Of a stretch of DNA of 7,303 nucleotides, positions 5,899 to 7,303 are shown in pieces. The notes under the pieces are model-generated. The model saw only the letters and a list, made by a program, of their open reading frames with translations. It was not told the DNA's origin and did no database searches. The position numbers and the translations under genes were made by a program. Positions within the stretch are counted from its first letter, which is position 1. Every line of letters starts with the position of its first letter. Source of the stretch: an uncultured Ruminococcus sp. (GTDB lineage Bacteria > Bacillota > Clostridia > Oscillospirales > Ruminococcaceae); the NCBI GenBank assembly GCA_902772615.1, contig CACYBC010000132.1, positions 1 through 7,303 on the forward strand, written 5' to 3'.

Positions 5899-6534
5899 AT
5901 GTCGGAATCCCTTAAGTCAATAGCATACAAGTTCATAAAGGAACGCATACTCCGCTGCGAGTATGAGCCCATGTCTTTTCTGGATGTGGGGGCGATTGCG
6001 GATGAACTGAGCATAAGCCGCACTCCGGTGCGTGATGCCGCATCCATGCTGGAACAGGACGAACTGGTTCAGATACTTCCAAGACACGGGATCATGGTGC
6101 TTGGAATATCCGCGGATCTCATCAACGGAATCATAAGTGCCAGAAAGATAGTGGAGCCATATGCCGCCAGATCCGCCGCCCTCAAGGCGGACGCTGATGT
6201 CATGCAGCAAATGAGAACGGTATTCTCGGAACCGGGAAAAGACATCTCGGCTCTTATAGAGGAGGACACTAAGCTGCACAGCTATATCGTGTCCTGTACC
6301 GAGAACACATATATCATCCGGATGATGGACAGGATCTACAGCAACAACTACCGGCTCATGCTTTACGGCTCAGGGATGCCGGGAGTATTCGAGGCCAGCA
6401 ACGCGGAGCACATAGCGATAATCGATGCCATTCTTGAGCGGAATCCCGACAAGGCGGAGAAGAGCATGCTCAGACACCTGTCACACTCAGAACGGACCGC
6501 ATATGAATCAGCCGGTATCCTTATGAAAAAATAG
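5899..6534 (+). CDS. GntR-family transcriptional regulator with FCD ligand-binding domain
   Basis: The 211-residue protein begins with a winged helix-turn-helix (about 5-67): the recognition helix follows IADELSISRTPVRDA (33-47), and the wing is RHGIMV (62-67). The C-terminal all-helical FCD domain (about 78-200) keeps the metal/ligand residues D123 and H127 in EEDTKLH, H171 in AEHIAIIDAI and H193 in LRHLSH; FCD proteins bind organic acids or related metabolites, often with a metal ion. No alternative start exists in frame back to a TGA at 5854, yet the GGAGGAG is 32 bases upstream, so initiation is atypical. It probably represses or activates nearby genes, with the peptidases as candidate targets by position only. 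It is slightly short for the family, which usually runs around 220-240 residues. Confidence 0.9.
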   Translation: MSESLKSIAYKFIKERILRCEYEPMSFLDVGAIADELSISRTPVRDAASMLEQDELVQILPRHGIMVLGISADLINGIISARKIVEPYAARSAALKADADVMQQMRTVFSEPGKDISALIEEDTKLHSYIVSCTENTYIIRMMDRIYSNNYRLMLYGSGMPGVFEASNAEHIAIIDAILERNPDKAEKSMLRHLSHSERTAYESAGILMKK

Positions 6535-6547
6535 TAAAATAATAGTG

Positions 6548-6586
6548 GCCGGACAGCATTTTATGTCTGTCCGGCTATTTATTTTT
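6548..6586 (+). terminator. Intrinsic terminator of the GntR gene
   Basis: GCCGGACAG (6548-6556) pairs perfectly with CTGTCCGGC (6567-6575) around a 10-base loop, followed by TATTTATTTTTT. It lies 13 bases after the GntR stop codon and closes that transcript. Confidence 0.85.
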
Positions 6587-6598
6587 TACATTTTTATA

Positions 6599-6616
6599 TG
6601 CTAAAATCAAATTTAG
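6599..6616 (+). promoter_or_regulatory. Extended -10 promoter with overlapping dyad for the TetR-type gene
   Basis: TG-C-TAAAAT (6599-6607) is an extended -10 box; a weak -35 (TTATTT, 6579-6584) lies 17 bases upstream, overlapping the U tract of the preceding terminator. CTAAA (6601-6605) and TTTAG (6612-6616) form an inverted repeat over the -10 box, the typical place for TetR-family autorepression. The leader is short and ends in GGAGGTGA (6623-6630). Confidence 0.5.
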
Positions 6617-6636
6617 TGATATGGAGGTGAAAGGGT

Positions 6637-7303
6637 ATGGCCAACAGGAAAGAGGAACAGAGATTAGCGAGCAACAGAAGGATACTTGACAGCGCGCTGG
6701 CTGAGTTTGCGCAGAAGGGATTCTCACGGGCGCTGCTGATAGACATCGCAAGGAACGCAAAAGTATCCAACGGAATGGTGACCCAGAGGTTCAACGGCAA
6801 GGATAACCTGTATAACCAGGTGTTCGTTGACATGGTCACGACTTACCTTACCAAATTCACCGAAAAGGATTCTCTGCACAGTATGCTCACCACGCTGGTG
6901 GATGACATAAAGACGGGCGCCGAGACCGGGACCGAGAGCTTCATCTTCGTCTCCGATCTGCTTCTCAGCAAGGATTCTCCCGTCAATTCCTTTGAACTGA
7001 TAAAAGAAGTATTTAAGAGATCTGCACTGTGCGATAAGGTCATTGACGGCGTCAGCAACGGCCTTATACGTCAGGGGGATCCGTTCGAGATAATGCGTAT
7101 GTTCCTTGTTTCAGCAGTGGGCATCGCCAAGAGCTTCAGCGGGACGACTGCAGGCATGCCGGCCACAAGCGGATTCCTTTCGCTGCTCGCTCCTTCCGAC
7201 AGGCAGCTTTCGGACGATCAGGATTATCTGAAGGCAAGACTGACGGAGGGACTGATAAGCCAGCTCTCATATGAGTACGAGGCAGTCGCGCTGGTAAATC
7301 TGG
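6637..7303 (+). CDS. TetR-type regulator, partial, probably with an added C-terminal signalling domain
   Basis: ATG 6637 lies 9 bases after GGAGG (6623-6627); the frame is open to the window edge (222 codons, no stop). The N-terminus is a TetR helix-turn-helix: RRILDSALAEFAQKGF (14-29), then IDIARNAKVSNGMVTQRFNGKDNLY (35-59, key residues I37, A38, V43, S44, R51-F52, K55, L58-Y59), where most family members have YxxFxxKxxL. A helical stretch (about 60-200) without recognisable ligand motif follows. From about 205 the sequence ISQLSYEYEAVALVNL resembles the entry into the PAS-like sensor segment of GGDEF proteins in Clostridia. TetR proteins normally end near 190-210 residues, so a fusion is likely, but the second domain is outside the window. 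Function and target genes are unknown. Confidence 0.8.
   Translation, partial: MANRKEEQRLASNRRILDSALAEFAQKGFSRALLIDIARNAKVSNGMVTQRFNGKDNLYNQVFVDMVTTYLTKFTEKDSLHSMLTTLVDDIKTGAETGTESFIFVSDLLLSKDSPVNSFELIKEVFKRSALCDKVIDGVSNGLIRQGDPFEIMRMFLVSAVGIAKSFSGTTAGMPATSGFLSLLAPSDRQLSDDQDYLKARLTEGLISQLSYEYEAVALVNL

Noticed and set aside
1..7303. CRISPR array, tRNA or rRNA
   Set aside because: No regularly spaced direct repeats, tRNA cloverleaf with GTTCRAxxC arm, or rRNA-like segments were seen on either strand.

Overview
The window looks like a stretch of chromosome from a peptide-fermenting anaerobic bacterium, most likely a Clostridia-type Firmicute. The reasons are strong GGAGG-type ribosome binding sites, sigma-A-like promoters (a TATAAT and an extended TGnTAAAAT), a PepD-type dipeptidase, an FCD-class GntR regulator and a TetR-type regulator. 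Base composition is moderate, with many G/C-ending codons and a marked preference for AGG/AGA arginine codons. The phylum is inference; nothing in the window fixes a genus, and a bacterium is favoured over an archaeon because of the guanylate-kinase fold protein and the promoters.

Layout. Bases 1-212 hold the right end of an IS200/IS605 (IS1341-like) element: the last residues of a TnpB-like nuclease, a structured right end that resembles a TnpB guide RNA (omega/reRNA) scaffold, a presumed guide just outside the element, and a strong intrinsic terminator directly after it. Bases 213-418 are intergenic and carry a good sigma-A promoter with a dyad in its spacer and a leader of about 100 nt.

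Bases 419-3760 form a tight three-gene operon on the + strand: an M20C aminoacyl-histidine dipeptidase (pepD-like), a divergent guanylate-kinase fold protein, and an M24 creatinase/aminopeptidase P-like metallopeptidase. Gaps are 2 and 4 nt. A long perfect stem follows, and then a cytoplasmic S9 prolyl-oligopeptidase-type serine peptidase (3874-5805) with its own ribosome binding site.

Bases 5899-6534 encode a GntR/FCD regulator preceded by two dyads and an oddly placed Shine-Dalgarno, and followed by a clear terminator. The last gene (6637 to the edge) has its own promoter and begins as a TetR-type DNA-binding protein. It stays open past the usual TetR length and ends in a stretch that reads like the start of a second signalling domain.

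How it works together. Three peptidases of different catalytic classes, with no signal peptide visible, point to intracellular breakdown of imported peptides, including proline- and histidine-containing ones that general peptidases handle poorly. The two regulators next door may control this set, but that is inferred from position only. The most unusual items are the TnpB guide RNA that runs straight into a terminator, the guanylate kinase paralogue with altered GMP-site residues inside a peptidase operon, and the possible TetR fusion cut by the window edge.
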